Assembly (NCBI GenBank): GCA_019420585.1
Contig: JAHZGX010000031.1
Coordinates: 1 to 39,084, forward strand
DNA: 39,084 nt
Source: Prevotellaceae bacterium
GTDB lineage: Bacteria > Bacteroidota > Bacteroidia > Bacteroidales > Bacteroidaceae
Reading direction: 5' to 3'
Below the pieces are notes generated by a model, which did not search any database, was not told where the DNA came from, and worked only from the letters and a program-made list of their open reading frames with translations. Shown here piece after piece: positions 8,899-18,436 of this stretch (the stretch's first letter is position 1; every line of letters begins with the position of its first letter). Both the position numbers and the translations under genes were made by a program.

Positions 8899-11800
8899 TC
8901 CTCAGCAGGCAATGGTTCCCCAAAGGCGGCTCCCGGCATCACAGGCATCATACCCTCCTTCATGCCAGGAGTCAGTCCTGCCGCCCCATAGAGGCGGGTC
9001 TGGAGTATCTTGTTATAAGAGTCCAGACGTTGCATCATCTTGGCTGCCTGGGGGCTGGATGCGGTCTGCAGCACCTCGGTGGCGCGGTGCAACTGGTAAA
9101 GGTAATACATGCACTCCTGTTCCTGACGCAGCAACATGTCATCGGGCATGGCCAGATACCAGTCTACATACTCACCGGCGTTGACGGCCACAGGCAGGGC
9201 AATGGCAGCAGCCTGCTTCTTGTCACCCAACTGATTCCACACACGTGCCAAATCAAGTGAACCTCCGGCGAAAGAATGGGGCAACGTGTAAGAGGGCAAA
9301 GCCTCCTCGGCACGCTTCACCAACTTATGTGCTTTGTCTTTCTTGCCCTCTGCCATCAACTGTGTGGCCAGTTGGGCAAACAGGCGGCGATGTGTATAGC
9401 ACATGCGTGAAACCGTCTCATCAAGATAGAAATTGGGATTGTCCAAGCCTCCGAAACGGAATCTGTTCATCAGGTTGTCATACATCTTGTCTGTATCCAC
9501 GGTCTTTCCGCTCTCCTTGGTGTTGAACGGAGTGATGCGGTCAGCCAATCCCTCGCGCACAAAATAGTTACCCAGATTACCGTAATTGTCCTTTCCTACG
9601 GTAATGGCCACGTAGAGCGGACGTTCCCAGTTGCACTGTGCCAGCATCTCATACATCATCATCTCACTCTTGTACACGGCTCTCTTGCCCTTCAGACTGA
9701 TGTGCATCACATCGGGAATGCTGTCACCGGCCATCATCATACCGCTACGGCGTACTGCATCCTTGTCAATGGTGACTACGATGGAGTCCGTAGGTATGAT
9801 GCGCAGGTCGGGGTTAGGATTGAGCACCCAGTGGTCTATGATATTCTTCAGTTCATAAGGATTATCGCCCACCATTTGCTTGAGTGTTTCAGGGTCATCC
9901 TTATAGTAATCCATCACTTGCTCCAAGGTTCCGGGCCGCACACTCGTTCCCTCGCGTGTTCCTGCCACATACTCCAGGCGTGACCAGTGGATAGGCACTG
10001 CAGGGCTGTCATAGGCCGGACGCTTCATCTGGTCTATGTACCAGTCGGTCTGCAAGTACGAGAGATTGCACACACGTGCATCCGTACGTACACCCTCGGT
10101 CTCCTGGCAGTACCAGAGAGGGAAGGTGTCATTGTCTCCATTGGTGAAAATGATGGGGGCATGGTTCTGATCAAGCGAGTTGAGGTAGTTCATGCCAAAG
10201 TCACGGCAGGTATAGCGTCCGCTACGGTCGTGGTCGTCCCATGTCTGGCCGGCCATCTGTATGGGCACCAACAGGCACAGGCAACTCAGTATGGCACATG
10301 CAACGTCATGCTTGAGCACACGACGGAGCCATTCGGCAACGGCCGCCACTCCCATTCCAACCCAGATGGCAAAGGCATAGAACGAGCCGGCATAAGCATA
10401 GTCACGCTCACGAGGCTGCATGGGAGTCTGATTCAGATAGACCACTATGGCCAATCCTGTCATGAAGAACAGGAAGAACACAATACCGAACTGCTTCTCG
10501 CCCATGCGGCTGTTCTTCTCGTCGTTGCGGAAGAGTTGCCATAACAGACCCATCAGACCCAGTATGAGGGGCAGGCAATAGAACACATTGTGTCCCTTGT
10601 TCTCGCGCAGTTCTGAAGGCAATTTGCTTTGGTCACCCAGACGCAAGTTGTCCAAGAAGGGAATGCCCGTAATCCAGTTGCCATGTTCCCACTCTCCGTT
10701 GCCCTGCAGGTCATTCTGCCTGCCCGCGAAGTTCCACATGAAATAACGCCAGTACATGAAATTGACCTGGTAACTGAGGAAGAAGCGCAGGTTCTCAAGC
10801 ATGGTGGGAGTCTTTACCTGTATCATTTCACCACAGCGCTCATAGGTTTTCGTGGTGCCCTTCACACCGCCCATCCAACTCTCGTAAGCCTTGGCGTGAG
10901 CCTCACTATACATTCGGGGGAAGAACATATTCTGCTGATACACGTATGACACATCGTGGCGCTGTATCTCGTAGCGATCCGGTTCGTCGGCACTGGCTTT
11001 CTCCTTGCGCTGATACACAGGCGCACCTTGCTTGCTCACAGGCACACAATACTGTCCCTCCACTCTCAATTGCACCTGGCTGGTATAGGCCTGCCCGTAG
11101 AACAAGGGGCGGTCACCATACTGCTCGCGACCCAGATAAGTACCTAGGGTAAAGATGTCCTCAGGTGAATTCTGGTCCATTGGCGTATTGGCTGAACTGC
11201 GTATCACAATTACAGCATACGAACTGTAGCCAATCATAATCATCAGCATGCAGAGCAGACTAGTGTTCATCAGACGTGCCGTCAGCACCCTGGCCAGTTT
11301 GGTACCAAAGCGCAGGCACAGATAAACCAACACGATGGCTGCGATGCCGATAAACACACTCATCCAGCCATGACCGTAGAAAGGAATGCCCAGCATACTC
11401 ACACTCAGCAGGAAGGATATGTTCATGCGCTCACGGCTCTTCTGCGATGTGGTCTCATACAAAGCCCACAATACCACGGCCACAAGCAGGAAAATATAGA
11501 CTATCAAACCTGTGTTGAACGGGCAATTAAGATGGTTGACAAACAACAGTTCCATCCATCCGCCCACCTTCACAATACCAGGCACTATGCCATAAAGCAC
11601 AGCCGCTACCAGTGCGAAACTGCCCAGCAGAGCCAGCGTGGCACCCTTCATTGTGGCCGCTTGGCACTTCTTGTAATAGAACACGAGCACCAGAGCAGGC
11701 AGACAAAGCAGGTTGAGCAGGTGCACACCGATGCTCAGTCCTGTCAGATAGGCTATCAAGATGAGCCAGCGGTCGGAATGCGCCTCGTCGGCATGTGTCT

Positions 11801-12290
11801 CCCACTTAAGCATCAGCCAGAACACCACTGCAGTGAAGAGGCTGCTGTAAGCATACACCTCTCCCTCCACGGCACTGAACCAAAAAGTGTCGGAGAAGGT
11901 GTACACGAGTGCGCCAGTCATGGCACTTGCCTCCACCGTGATGGCCTGTGCAAGCGTACGCACCTGCCCATGCCCCACCAGTTTGCGCACCAGGTGGCTG
12001 ATGCTCCAGAAGAGGAACATGATGCAGGCCGCACTGAAGAGCGCGCTCATGATGTTGACCATCTTCGCCACCAGCGAAGGGTCATTCACAAACTGAGTGA
12101 AGAGGTTGGCGGTAAGCATGAAGAAAGGTGCCCCTGGGGGATGACCGACCTCCAACTTGTAACCTGTGGTGATAAATTCCGGGCAATCCCAGAAACTGGC
12201 GGTGGGTTCTATGGTGCTGCAATATGTGAAAGCAGCAATGGCAAAAGCCACCCACCCCATTACGGTATCCACCGTTTTGAAATTCTTCAT
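8895..12290 (-). CDS. DUF2723 (TMEM260-like) integral membrane glycosyltransferase-like protein
   Basis: A 1131-residue protein with a polytopic membrane N-terminal part (about 12 hydrophobic segments to roughly residue 690) and a soluble C-terminal part. The opening contains the family signature STIEPTASFWDCPEF followed by KLEVGHPPGAPFF. This is the typical start of the DUF2723 family, related to the eukaryotic protein O-mannosyltransferase TMEM260. Later conserved blocks include a GNGEWE-type luminal loop, QPMQPRERDYAY-like text (TPMQPRERDYAYAGSFYAFA) and IIFTNGDNDTFPLWY. By homology it could transfer mannose or another sugar from a lipid donor to exported proteins. That function is inferred. 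The start at 12290 is chosen because a -7 box lies at 12330-12337, which excludes the ATG at 12332. It is followed by an overlapping polysaccharide deacetylase. Confidence 0.85.
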   Translation of the reverse strand: MKNFKTVDTVMGWVAFAIAAFTYCSTIEPTASFWDCPEFITTGYKLEVGHPPGAPFFMLTANLFTQFVNDPSLVAKMVNIMSALFSAACIMFLFWSISHLVRKLVGHGQVRTLAQAITVEASAMTGALVYTFSDTFWFSAVEGEVYAYSSLFTAVVFWLMLKWETHADEAHSDRWLILIAYLTGLSIGVHLLNLLCLPALVLVFYYKKCQAATMKGATLALLGSFALVAAVLYGIVPGIVKVGGWMELLFVNHLNCPFNTGLIVYIFLLVAVVLWALYETTSQKSRERMNISFLLSVSMLGIPFYGHGWMSVFIGIAAIVLVYLCLRFGTKLARVLTARLMNTSLLCMLMIMIGYSSYAVIVIRSSANTPMDQNSPEDIFTLGTYLGREQYGDRPLFYGQAYTSQVQLRVEGQYCVPVSKQGAPVYQRKEKASADEPDRYEIQRHDVSYVYQQNMFFPRMYSEAHAKAYESWMGGVKGTTKTYERCGEMIQVKTPTMLENLRFFLSYQVNFMYWRYFMWNFAGRQNDLQGNGEWEHGNWITGIPFLDNLRLGDQSKLPSELRENKGHNVFYCLPLILGLMGLLWQLFRNDEKNSRMGEKQFGIVFFLFFMTGLAIVVYLNQTPMQPRERDYAYAGSFYAFAIWVGMGVAAVAEWLRRVLKHDVACAILSCLCLLVPIQMAGQTWDDHDRSGRYTCRDFGMNYLNSLDQNHAPIIFTNGDNDTFPLWYCQETEGVRTDARVCNLSYLQTDWYIDQMKRPAYDSPAVPIHWSRLEYVAGTREGTSVRPGTLEQVMDYYKDDPETLKQMVGDNPYELKNIIDHWVLNPNPDLRIIPTDSIVVTIDKDAVRRSGMMMAGDSIPDVMHISLKGKRAVYKSEMMMYEMLAQCNWERPLYVAITVGKDNYGNLGNYFVREGLADRITPFNTKESGKTVDTDKMYDNLMNRFRFGGLDNPNFYLDETVSRMCYTHRRLFAQLATQLMAEGKKDKAHKLVKRAEEALPSYTLPHSFAGGSLDLARVWNQLGDKKQAAAIALPVAVNAGEYVDWYLAMPDDMLLRQEQECMYYLYQLHRATEVLQTASSPQAAKMMQRLDSYNKILQTRLYGAAGLTPGMKEGMMPVMPGAAFGEPLPAEE

Positions 12291-12329
12291 AATATGTAAT
12301 ATTATTGCACTATTACTTATGTTGCGTGG

Positions 12330-12337
12330 CAAAGTTA
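12330..12337 (-). promoter_or_regulatory. Bacteroidetes -7 box for the DUF2723 gene
   Basis: On the minus strand the sequence is TAACTTTG, a full match to TAnnTTTG. Transcription would start near 12323, about 33 nt before the ATG at 12290. No convincing -33 TTTG was found. Confidence 0.55.
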
Positions 12338-12395
12338 CAACTTTTTGCTCCGATGGCAGAGGCTCGCGCTGCCGAATTGCCTCTAAGGACTCTTT

Positions 12396-13337
12396 TTAGA
12401 TAGCCAGGTAGGTGACAGCCAATGTCCCCAGCCACGCAACCAGTGACACGAGCAGAACCGCCTGACCCACACGCCCACCTGTCATAGCCCAGTAATGCGC
12501 CAGCAGCGGGCTCACAGACACAGCCGTCATGGCAAGCACCTCTGTACGCATATCGGGCAAAAGCAAGAAGGCAACGTGGAGAAAAACCGTCACACAGACG
12601 TACACATAGAGCATCATGCGCGTACGTATCTTATCCTCGTACCTCTTCCTCATGTAATGTATGATGCCCACCAAACTGAAAAACAGGAGCAGGCACCACA
12701 CCGGCAACAGCCGTATACCCGGCATCAAAGACATGCCATCCCATGGAATTGTCCTCTTCCAAAGTGCCACCACATAGTCAGCCACACGCATCACATCGCC
12801 AGCACATGCCTCCCACATAATCCAGCACCAGTAAGGAGTAACTATGCCTACCACACCGGCCCAGAGTCCTTTCCATGAGAAGGCACGCATGAGAAAGGCA
12901 AGGCAAAGATAGAAAAGCAGTCCCAATGCGAGCATGAGTGGCGCAAACAAACTGCCCATACCCAGGAAGAGGAAACTATGATACACCAGTGTCACCGAAC
13001 TGCGATTCTGATAGCAACAAAGCAGGAGCCCCAAGGCAGCAGCCAGGCAGAAGGCACACACTGATGGTGCACCCATCCCATACAGGAAAGGCATGGCGGA
13101 AGCAAGAAGCAACCACAGGCTCTCGGAAAGTCTAGTACGTATCCGCACTATCTGCAGCCCCACGTTGGTCTCCATCATCACGGCGGCCGTGGCTAGGCAG
13201 AACAGGGCAGAGACTGCGGCCGAACCACTGCCTGCCAGCCCCTCAAACCAGCGTACAGCGAGAAACGCCAGCACACTGAACGGGAGCGTCAGACGGCTCT
13301 CAGCCAACCTGTTCTGCCACCAACGGTGTCCTGTCAT
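12396..13337 (-). CDS. Polytopic membrane protein of unknown function
   Basis: A 313-residue protein with about nine or ten hydrophobic segments and short loops. No catalytic motif is recognised. Its ATG overlaps the stop of purD by 4 nt (ATGA), so it is translated with purD and closes the cysE-to-purD operon. The sequence is rich in Trp, Cys and Leu, and its charged loops are small. This resembles conserved Bacteroidales membrane proteins of unknown function; I cannot assign a substrate. Downstream, before the DUF2723 promoter, a weak inverted repeat (AGAGGC...GCCTCT, about 12356-12385) might end transcription but has no T-run. Confidence 0.75.
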   Translation of the reverse strand: MTGHRWWQNRLAESRLTLPFSVLAFLAVRWFEGLAGSGSAAVSALFCLATAAVMMETNVGLQIVRIRTRLSESLWLLLASAMPFLYGMGAPSVCAFCLAAALGLLLCCYQNRSSVTLVYHSFLFLGMGSLFAPLMLALGLLFYLCLAFLMRAFSWKGLWAGVVGIVTPYWCWIMWEACAGDVMRVADYVVALWKRTIPWDGMSLMPGIRLLPVWCLLLFFSLVGIIHYMRKRYEDKIRTRMMLYVYVCVTVFLHVAFLLLPDMRTEVLAMTAVSVSPLLAHYWAMTGGRVGQAVLLVSLVAWLGTLAVTYLAI

Positions 13338-14602
13338 AAGTCTGCCCCGATGTCTCTGCGGAAATATTTCTTATCAAACTGTATCTTTCCGGCCTCGGTG
13401 AAACTCTTCTCCAAAGCCTCCTGACAATCCTTACCATAACTGCTCACCGCCATGACACGTCCGCCGTTAGTCACCACCTGGCCGTCCCGAAGGGCTGTTC
13501 CGGCATGGAAGACCACGCTTCCCTGCACGTCCTCAATGCCCGTAATGGGATAGCCTTTCTCATAATGACCAGGATAGCCACCGCTCACCAGCATCACGCA
13601 TACCGCAGCACGCGAATCGTGCTCCACCTTTCTGGAAGAGAGTGTCTGTGTGGCCACTCCCTGAAAGAGATCCACGATGTCCGACTTGAGCCTCAGCATC
13701 ACCGTCTCCGTCTCTGGGTCACCCATACGCACATTGTACTCAATGACCATTGGATCACCCTTCACGTTGATGAGCCCGAAGAAGATAAATCCCTTGTAGT
13801 CAATTCCTTCCTCGGATAGTCCTTGCACCGTTGGGCGGATAATGCGGTCTTCCACCTTACCCATCCACTCTGCATCGGCAAACGGGACGGGACTTACACT
13901 GCCCATTCCACCAGTGTTCAGTCCGGTGTCGCCTTCACCTATACGTTTGTAGTCCTTTGCCTCGGGCAGGATAACATAGTCCTTGCCATCGGTCAGCACG
14001 AACACGCTGCACTCAATGCCACTCAGAAACTCCTCAATGACCACGCGGCTGCTGGCGTTGCCGAACATTCCGCCCAGCATCTCGCGCAACTCCTTCTTGG
14101 CCTCCTCCAAGGTGGGCAGGATGAGTACACCCTTTCCTGCACACAGTCCATCGGCCTTCAGCACGTAAGGAGGCTGCAAGGTCTCCAAGAACTTCAATCC
14201 TTCCTCCAGGCTGTTGCCGTCAAACGTGGCATAGGCAGCCGTGGGGATGCCGTGACGCTGCATGAATCCCTTAGCAAAGTCTTTGCTTCCCTCAAGCACG
14301 GCTCCCTGCCTGCTGGGGCCTATCACCGGGATGGCACTTAAGTTCCCGTCAGCCTTGAAATAGTCATATATGCCCTTCACCAGCGGGTCTTCAGGTCCCA
14401 CCACCACCATGCCAACATGGTTCTGGAGGCAAAATGCCCCTATGGCCTCGAAATCATCGGCCGCTAGAGGTACATTGGTGCCCACGTTTGCCGTGCCCGC
14501 ATTGCCGGGTGCAATGTAGAGTTGTCCGCACTGCTTGCTCTGAGCAATCTTCCAAGCCAAGGCATGCTCACGCCCTCCGCTTCCCAATAAAAGTATGTTC
14601 AT
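13334..14602 (-). CDS. purD: Phosphoribosylamine-glycine ligase (GAR synthetase)
   Basis: Catalyses the second step of de novo purine synthesis: phosphoribosylamine + glycine + ATP to glycinamide ribonucleotide, in the cytoplasm. The 422-residue length is normal. Family motifs are clear: N-terminal MNILLLGSGGREHALAWK, APGNAGT, VVVGPEDPLVKG, the ATP-grasp nucleotide segment (YVLKADGLCAGKGV), DTGLNTGGMGS and the metal-site region VIEYNVRMGDPETE. It starts 20 nt after the stop of the S9 peptidase and overlaps the following membrane protein by 4 nt, so it sits inside a five-gene co-oriented unit. No PurR-like operator or riboswitch was seen. Confidence 0.97.
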   Translation of the reverse strand: MNILLLGSGGREHALAWKIAQSKQCGQLYIAPGNAGTANVGTNVPLAADDFEAIGAFCLQNHVGMVVVGPEDPLVKGIYDYFKADGNLSAIPVIGPSRQGAVLEGSKDFAKGFMQRHGIPTAAYATFDGNSLEEGLKFLETLQPPYVLKADGLCAGKGVLILPTLEEAKKELREMLGGMFGNASSRVVIEEFLSGIECSVFVLTDGKDYVILPEAKDYKRIGEGDTGLNTGGMGSVSPVPFADAEWMGKVEDRIIRPTVQGLSEEGIDYKGFIFFGLINVKGDPMVIEYNVRMGDPETETVMLRLKSDIVDLFQGVATQTLSSRKVEHDSRAAVCVMLVSGGYPGHYEKGYPITGIEDVQGSVVFHAGTALRDGQVVTNGGRVMAVSSYGKDCQEALEKSFTEAGKIQFDKKYFRRDIGADL

Positions 14603-14622
14603 ACTATATATAATGTGTAGGT

Positions 14623-16776
14623 CTACTTCAAATAATCTTCAAAATACTGTGTAATGCGCTCATGCAGATGCACGCTCTTGTGTCCCGCCATGTTGTGTCC
14701 CTGTCCCGGATACGCAAAAAAGTCAGGCTGTGTGCCGGCCTCGGCACAGGCATCCAAGAACTGGAGTGCATGCTGCGGCACCACGGTAGGGTCATTCATG
14801 CCGATGATTATCTGCAGTTTGCCCTTCAGGTTGGCCGCCTTGTTTATCAGACTCGTCTGGGCATAACCCTCGGGATTGCTCTCCGGGGTGTCCATGTAAC
14901 GCTCACCGTACATCACTTCATACCACTTCCAGTCAATGACAGGGCCTCCGGCTACGCCCACCTTGAACACGTCGGGGTAATTGGTCATGAGCGATACGGT
15001 CATAAAGCCGCCAAAACTCCACCCATGCACGCCTAGACGGTTGGTATCAACGTAAGGAAGCGACTGCAAATAGCGCACTCCACACATCTGGTCCTTCATC
15101 TCCTCCTGTCCCAGGTGGCGGAAGGTGACCTGTTCGAAGTCGCGTCCGCGGTTCTCGCTTCCACGGTTGTCGAGGATGAACACGATATAGCCCTTCTGAG
15201 CCATGTAGGTCTCCCATGAACGGGAACCCCAATGCCATGATGCCTCCACATTGTGGGCATGAGGGCCTCCATACACATACACCACCGTGGGATACTTCTT
15301 TGCAGGATCAAAATCAGCAGGCTTCACCATGCGCCAGTACAGGTCGGTGGTTCCATCGGCAGCCTTCACTGTACCCTGCTCGAATATGGGCTGGTACCAA
15401 CCCTCCCATGGGTCGGGTGCCATGCCCAGCATCACACGCTTACCGGTCTTGGTGTCGGTCACAGCGCAGCAGCGTGGCACATCGGGCTCCTGCCATGTAT
15501 CCAGCACATAACGTCCGCTACATGAGAGCCTGGCCTGATGCACGCCCTTGCCGTTGTCGAGCAGCGTGCGCTTGCCGCTCTTGATGTCCAGCCGGTAAAT
15601 GTTCTTCTGCAGGTCACCTGCTTCCTTGCTGGTGATGATGGCACTGTGGGTAGCCGGACAGAAGCCCACCAGTTCGGTCACCACCCATGAGCCACGGGTA
15701 AGTTGGCCAAGTTCCTTGCCGTTGACATCCATCAAGTACAGATGGGTATACCCGTCACGCCAACTCCAATAGATGAAGCGGCTGCTGTCCCAAGGCAGGA
15801 AGGTGATGGGGTGCAGTGGCTCCACATACTTGTCTGAAGTCTCGGTATAGAGCGTGCGCAATTTCTTGCCCGTGAGGACATCATAAGCATCAAGCGTACA
15901 GCGGTTCTGATCTCTGTTGAGTTCATACAGGTACAGTGTCTTACCGTCGGGAGCCCATGCTATGTTGGTGAAATATCGGTCTGTAGGGTCACCCGTGGCC
16001 AGGTATACGGTGCTGCGTGACTGCAAGTCATAGATGCCCACCTGCACCTGATGCGATGTCATGCCTGCCATGGGATACTTGTCAGGCTCCACCTGAGCCT
16101 CCCTAGTGAAAGTATTGACCTGCGGATAATCAGTCACCATGCTTTGGTCCATGCGGTAAAAGGCCAGCCTCTGACCGTCCTTGCTCCAGAATGTTCCCTT
16201 GGTGATGCCGAACTCGTCGCGGTGTACACTGCGCCCATACACTATCTCGCGTGAGCCGTCGTCCGATATCTTGACTTCCTCTCCGTCAGCATAACGCACC
16301 CACAGGTTCCAGTCTTTCAGGAAGGCATCGGCACGTGAGGTGCTGTTCCACTCCAGCGAGCCCTCGGCACTTTGGCTCCATGTCACCTTCCAGTCGGTGA
16401 AATCCACCAGTGCACGCTGGCGGTCAGCCAAAGTGAGCACAAGTGTTTCGCTGGCATAGGGCATGCCTATACGCTGAATACGGTGGTTGGCATCACCCTC
16501 GATCCATCCGTAGGCCGAGTAGATGCCCTGACCGGTCACATTTCCTCCCTTGAGTGGCTTTCCCGTAGCGGGATTCAACATACTGTAGTCCTGGCTGTTG
16601 GTATCCATCAGGCGGTCACCCCACCAGATGTAACGATAATACTGGGGCACGTATTTCCTGTAGTTGTGTCCGCCGAAGTTCAGTTCCTCCAGTGTGAAGA
16701 GTTTCTGCGCCATGCCGCCTGTGACTGTCAAGGTTGCCAAGGCAACCGCCATACATATTTTTTTAATCCTCATCAT
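14623..16776 (-). CDS. S9 family dipeptidyl/tripeptidyl peptidase (DPP IV-like)
   Basis: A 717-residue exported serine peptidase that removes short N-terminal peptides, usually after proline. Bacteroidales use such periplasmic or surface enzymes in peptide nutrition. The signal peptide is KKICMAVALATLTVTGGMAQ. An N-terminal beta-propeller follows; it includes the substrate-end segment HRDEFGITKGTFWSKDG and YRMDQSMVTDYP. The alpha/beta hydrolase domain has VYVYGGPHAH, catalytic Ser587 in GWSFGGF, Asp662 in GMNDPTVVP and His694 in GQGHNMAGH. The ATG at 16776 is preferred because AAAGGA lies 8 nt upstream; 16782 and 16773 are alternatives. The start lies inside the last codons of the rlmL-like gene, suggesting coupled translation. 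The same frame is open for another 130 codons upstream, but that is the repetitive tail of rlmL read in another frame. Confidence 0.92.
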   Translation of the reverse strand: MMRIKKICMAVALATLTVTGGMAQKLFTLEELNFGGHNYRKYVPQYYRYIWWGDRLMDTNSQDYSMLNPATGKPLKGGNVTGQGIYSAYGWIEGDANHRIQRIGMPYASETLVLTLADRQRALVDFTDWKVTWSQSAEGSLEWNSTSRADAFLKDWNLWVRYADGEEVKISDDGSREIVYGRSVHRDEFGITKGTFWSKDGQRLAFYRMDQSMVTDYPQVNTFTREAQVEPDKYPMAGMTSHQVQVGIYDLQSRSTVYLATGDPTDRYFTNIAWAPDGKTLYLYELNRDQNRCTLDAYDVLTGKKLRTLYTETSDKYVEPLHPITFLPWDSSRFIYWSWRDGYTHLYLMDVNGKELGQLTRGSWVVTELVGFCPATHSAIITSKEAGDLQKNIYRLDIKSGKRTLLDNGKGVHQARLSCSGRYVLDTWQEPDVPRCCAVTDTKTGKRVMLGMAPDPWEGWYQPIFEQGTVKAADGTTDLYWRMVKPADFDPAKKYPTVVYVYGGPHAHNVEASWHWGSRSWETYMAQKGYIVFILDNRGSENRGRDFEQVTFRHLGQEEMKDQMCGVRYLQSLPYVDTNRLGVHGWSFGGFMTVSLMTNYPDVFKVGVAGGPVIDWKWYEVMYGERYMDTPESNPEGYAQTSLINKAANLKGKLQIIIGMNDPTVVPQHALQFLDACAEAGTQPDFFAYPGQGHNMAGHKSVHLHERITQYFEDYLK

Positions 16777-18379
16777 GGTCATATCCTTTGTGAGCGTTTC
16801 TGTCCCATCCGCCCCTGTTCTCTTTACGACCGAAAGATTTGCGGCGGTCATCGCCTCCCCGGTTGAATCCATCGTGCCGGCGGCGGTCAGCCTGGCCGTA
16901 AGGCCGGGGCTTACGGTCAGCCCTATCACCGTCACCATCACGGCGGAAACCATGTGAAGGACGGCGATCATCACGGTCATACGGACGTGGCCTTCGGTCA
17001 AACCCGCCATTACGGTCGTCACGGTGGAAGCCACGAGCGGGGCGACGATCATCACGGTCACGGAAACGGCGGTCACCCTCACGATGCTCATCGCGCCCGT
17101 AAGGCCTGCGCTCGGGACGCCGCATGCGCTCCTCGGGGTTGTCTTCCAGGCGGTCATGGAAATCACGGTGTTGCTTGAAGCGCCGCTTCTCGGCCATCAG
17201 CCTGCGTTCGTCATCACTCTTGATGTCGCCACCCTGTGCCCTCAGTGCATTGAACTTACCGCTGAATATTTGATATTTACGAAGTTCACACTCCAGCGAT
17301 CCGTTAAACAGCGGTGTACGCAGCGAGGGTTTCAACCCTATCTGGTCAAAACATTCCTCGCGGTAACTGAGCACCCAGGCATCATTGTCAGTGAACTGAT
17401 GCTTGAGCCTCTCGCCCAAAACCTTGTACAGTCCCAGCAGGTCTGGGGCGGAAATGCGCTCTCCGTAGGGCGGGTTGGTCACCATAATACATCTCTGCTC
17501 CGGCTGAGTGAAGTCCTTGATGTCCTGCTGCTGCAATGTGACATACTTCGAGAGGCCGGCCGCACGCACGTTCTCAACGGCCACGCTAACGGCATTATGG
17601 TTGATGTCATAACCATAAATGTGATGTTCAAAAGGCTTCTCGGCTGAATCATCATCATAAATGCGGTCAAAGAGTTCCTGGTCAAAGTCGGGCCACTTCT
17701 CGAAGGCATACTCACGGCGGTACACACCCGGGGAGATGCCGCGGGCTATCATGGCCGCCTCAATGAGGAACGTGCCACTACCGCACATGGGATCCACCAG
17801 GTCACACTCGCCCCTCCATCCGGTCTGCAGGATGATGCCTGCGGCCAGCACCTCGTTGATAGGTGCTTCCACGGTGGCCTGCCTCCAGCCACGTTTGTGC
17901 AGACTCTCGCCCGAGGAGTCCAGCGAGAGGGTGCAGTCATACTCCGCCACGTGGATATGGAGTTGCATGTCGGGATTGGTAATGCGTATGTTGGGGCGCT
18001 CGCCTGTCTTCTCCCTGAACTGATCCACGATGGCATCCTTCACCTTGTAAGCCACAAACTTGCTGTGGCGGAACTCGTTGCTGTAGACCACGCTGTCCAC
18101 TGCAAAGGTGGTGTCCACGCTCAGGTATTGTGTCCAATCAATCTGCTTCACCGCCTCATACACCTCATCGGCCGTCTTGGCACGGAAGTGCTTGATGGGC
18201 TTAAGCACGCGCACCGCGGTGCGCAGCGAGAAGTTGGCCCTGTAGAGCATCTCCTTGTCTCCGGTAAACGACACCATACGCCGTCCCTGCTCAATGTTGT
18301 TTGCGCCCAGGGCGGTCAACTCTTCGGCCAACACCCCTTCCAGTCCCTGGAAGGTCTTGGCTATCATTTCAAATTCCAT
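16763..18379 (-). CDS. rlmL: RlmL-like THUMP-domain rRNA N2-guanine methyltransferase with Arg/Asp/Gly-rich tail
   Basis: A class I S-adenosylmethionine-dependent methyltransferase that probably modifies 23S rRNA, like the N-terminal half of E. coli RlmL. Residues about 1-60 form the ferredoxin-like part and 60-155 the THUMP RNA-binding domain. The catalytic domain has SAM motif DPMCGSGTFL (196-205), an acidic GYDIN motif and the target-base motif NPPYGE (301-306). The core ends near residue 380. About 150 extra residues follow, almost entirely Arg, Asp, Gly, His and Pro, in loose repeats such as DRDDRRPSHGFRRDGDGD. Tails of this kind often bind RNA, but here that is inference. AAGAGGAA precedes the ATG. 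cysE ends 57 bp upstream, and the S9 peptidase begins inside the 3' end. Confidence 0.88.
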   Translation of the reverse strand: MEFEMIAKTFQGLEGVLAEELTALGANNIEQGRRMVSFTGDKEMLYRANFSLRTAVRVLKPIKHFRAKTADEVYEAVKQIDWTQYLSVDTTFAVDSVVYSNEFRHSKFVAYKVKDAIVDQFREKTGERPNIRITNPDMQLHIHVAEYDCTLSLDSSGESLHKRGWRQATVEAPINEVLAAGIILQTGWRGECDLVDPMCGSGTFLIEAAMIARGISPGVYRREYAFEKWPDFDQELFDRIYDDDSAEKPFEHHIYGYDINHNAVSVAVENVRAAGLSKYVTLQQQDIKDFTQPEQRCIMVTNPPYGERISAPDLLGLYKVLGERLKHQFTDNDAWVLSYREECFDQIGLKPSLRTPLFNGSLECELRKYQIFSGKFNALRAQGGDIKSDDERRLMAEKRRFKQHRDFHDRLEDNPEERMRRPERRPYGRDEHREGDRRFRDRDDRRPARGFHRDDRNGGFDRRPRPYDRDDRRPSHGFRRDGDGDRADRKPRPYGQADRRRHDGFNRGGDDRRKSFGRKENRGGWDRNAHKGYDHDED

Positions 18380-18436
18380 GATTCCTCTTAAAATATTTCT
18401 GAAAGTGTGTTTAGCGTTTCTTCTCGCCCGTGTGTG

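Noticed and set aside
11370..12299. 309-codon open frame on the plus strand.
   Set aside because: Antisense to the DUF2723 gene; rich in His/Gln/Arg as expected of a shadow frame, with no family resemblance or promoter.
12350..12390. Rho-independent terminator after the membrane protein gene.
   Set aside because: The stem is only about six pairs with a long loop and no T-run in the sense direction.
16777..17166. 130 extra N-terminal codons on the S9 peptidase.
   Set aside because: This part is the repetitive tail of the rlmL-like gene in another frame. A signal peptide begins at the later start.
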